The position numbers and the translations under genes are program-made. Of a DNA stretch of 6,880 nt, positions 5,868-6,880 are shown piece after piece. How positions within the stretch are numbered: position 1 is the stretch's first letter; the number at the start of each line of letters is the position of its first letter. The DNA is from Acidimicrobiia bacterium. Lineage in GTDB: Bacteria; Actinomycetota; Acidimicrobiia; Spongiisociales; SHLN01. The notes beneath the pieces are model-generated. The model saw nothing but the letters and a program-made list of their open reading frames with translations. It was not told where the DNA came from and searched no databases. The DNA is taken from NCBI GenBank assembly GCA_030624805.1, contig JAUXJL010000109.1:1-6880 (forward strand), read 5' to 3'.

Positions 5868-6880
5868 CTAGGCCGTAGGTCGGCCGGCTGCGACGTCCGG
5901 CCATTCGACGTTTTCCATGTCCGGCGGAGCGTCGAGCTTGGCCGGCTCCTCGAAGAGACTCAGAGGTGCCAGCATCGCAGCCATACCGAAGTACAACGTG
6001 TCGAAGTTGTGAACTCGGATGATCGACGCAATGTCCGTATCCGAAGCGTTGAAGTGCTGGTGCCATTCCCAGTGGTCGACTACTACGAGGTCACCGGCCT
6101 TCCAATCGAGGCGAACGTCGTCGACGATGCTGTAGCCCGTGCCGGTGACACAATAGAGCCATGCTTCCCCGCCATGGCGATGCCGCGACTGATACAAACC
6201 CGGGGCGAGCTGATGCATAACGGCCGTCAAACCGCCGGTCCGATGTCCAATCGTCCGGTCAACCATGAACCCACTACGGGCGCCACGCGGTGTCACCTTG
6301 AAGGGCACGTCTTCGTACGGTGTCAGGATCCTCGACTCCGCCAAAGAGGTCGTTTGATCGTTTAGCCGCTCGACGCGGCGCGAGTAAGGGTCGTCCCCCA
6401 GCATGCCGCCGGCAGGCTGCGGAGCTGGAGGCAGGTCCTTGAACGGTGTATCGCCCCCGTCCTCGAGAATCGCCAGGCCCAGGAGCTCAACCATCGGCTG
6501 TACGCTGAAAGTCACGAACTTGGCAGGCTTGTCACCCTCGCCGCCGTGCCGATGCCACTGGAACGACGGCAAGTAGACGGTGTCCCATGGTCGCCATTCA
6601 TATCGTTTGCCGTTTACTTCGGTCCAACCGGTTCCCTCGAGAATGAACATCATGGCGTCCCATGAGTGGCGGTGAATGGTCGACTCAATGCCTGATTCGA
6701 TCGAGTGAACGTTGGCGTCGAGATTGAGGCTGGGCTGATCACCATCGGCACTAACCATTACGCCACGCTTCATCCGGCGTGGCGTATCAACCATTTGAAC
6801 GGACTCCGCAGTGACGACAGTGCGCTGGTTGTCCTCCCAATACTTCAGCCAGTCCGCCCGGCGCAGTTTCTGGACTTCGT
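5868..6880 (-). CDS. Bicupin protein resembling gentisate 1,2-dioxygenase, 5'-partial
   Basis: This protein has two cupin barrels. Numbering starts at the Met at 6794. Cupin 1 has HRH (41-43), then DAMMFILEG and PSFQWHRH (His81). The usual metal Glu is absent, leaving a three-His site as in gentisate and salicylate dioxygenases, whose N-terminal cupin binds Fe(II). Cupin 2 has HRHGGEAWLY (205-214) and WEWHQH (His245), so it may bind metal too. Gentisate-type enzymes cleave aromatic rings with O2, but related bicupins have other roles. An ATG at 6794 has GGAG 9 nt upstream and could be the start. However, the frame stays open to the right edge for 28 more codons with strong GC bias at third positions and natural-looking residues (ADWLKYWEDNQ), so I treat it as 5'-partial with at least 336 residues. 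The stop is one base before the ATPase start, which indicates co-translation. Confidence 0.85.
   Translation of the reverse strand, partial: EVQKLRRADWLKYWEDNQRTVVTAESVQMVDTPRRMKRGVMVSADGDQPSLNLDANVHSIESGIESTIHRHSWDAMMFILEGTGWTEVNGKRYEWRPWDTVYLPSFQWHRHGGEGDKPAKFVTFSVQPMVELLGLAILEDGGDTPFKDLPPAPQPAGGMLGDDPYSRRVERLNDQTTSLAESRILTPYEDVPFKVTPRGARSGFMVDRTIGHRTGGLTAVMHQLAPGLYQSRHRHGGEAWLYCVTGTGYSIVDDVRLDWKAGDLVVVDHWEWHQHFNASDTDIASIIRVHNFDTLYFGMAAMLAPLSLFEEPAKLDAPPDMENVEWPDVAAGRPTA

Noticed and set aside
3696..6880. Purine/allantoin pathway (xanthine dehydrogenase, allantoate amidohydrolase, ureidoglycine aminohydrolase bicupin)
   Set aside because: The family trio is tempting, but the bicupin resembles gentisate dioxygenase and not ureidoglycine aminohydrolase, and the M20 motifs do not match allantoate amidohydrolase. 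It cannot be fully excluded for the molybdenum enzyme.

Overview
This is a gene-dense, high-GC bacterial window in which every convincing gene reads on the minus strand, right to left. GTG and TTG starts, strong GC bias at third codon positions and chained 4-nt gene overlaps fit a high-GC free-living bacterium. An actinobacterial origin is my best guess, but nothing here proves it. I see no RNA gene, mobile element or CRISPR array.

The layout has two blocks, read in the direction of transcription. Block A (6880 to 3696) holds three genes: a two-cupin protein resembling gentisate 1,2-dioxygenase (its 5' end lies beyond the right edge), a small AAA+ ATPase whose motifs match the Pch2/TRIP13 branch, and an M20-fold metallohydrolase with unusual metal-site residues. 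A 135-bp gap follows (3561-3695), holding a strong ribosome binding site and a possible weak promoter. Block B (3560 to 1) encodes a CoxG-like SRPBCC protein and the three subunits of a molybdenum hydroxylase in the order medium (FAD), small (2Fe-2S), large (Mo cofactor). The large subunit runs off the left edge, so its C-terminal quarter and catalytic Glu are not visible.

Four of the gene junctions are ATGA or GTGA overlaps, and the cupin/ATPase junction has a single intervening base. This indicates two tightly coupled translation units that may form one operon. The large subunit has a xanthine-dehydrogenase-type RGFGAPQ active-site loop and not the CO dehydrogenase loop, so CO oxidation is not the likely role.

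A reasonable but unproven reading is a catabolic pathway: the molybdenum enzyme hydroxylates a (hetero)aromatic or related compound, the bicupin oxygenates or cleaves a product, and the M20 protein hydrolyses an amide-type bond. The main surprise is the Pch2/TRIP13-like ATPase inside this metabolic operon, with no HORMA partner in view.
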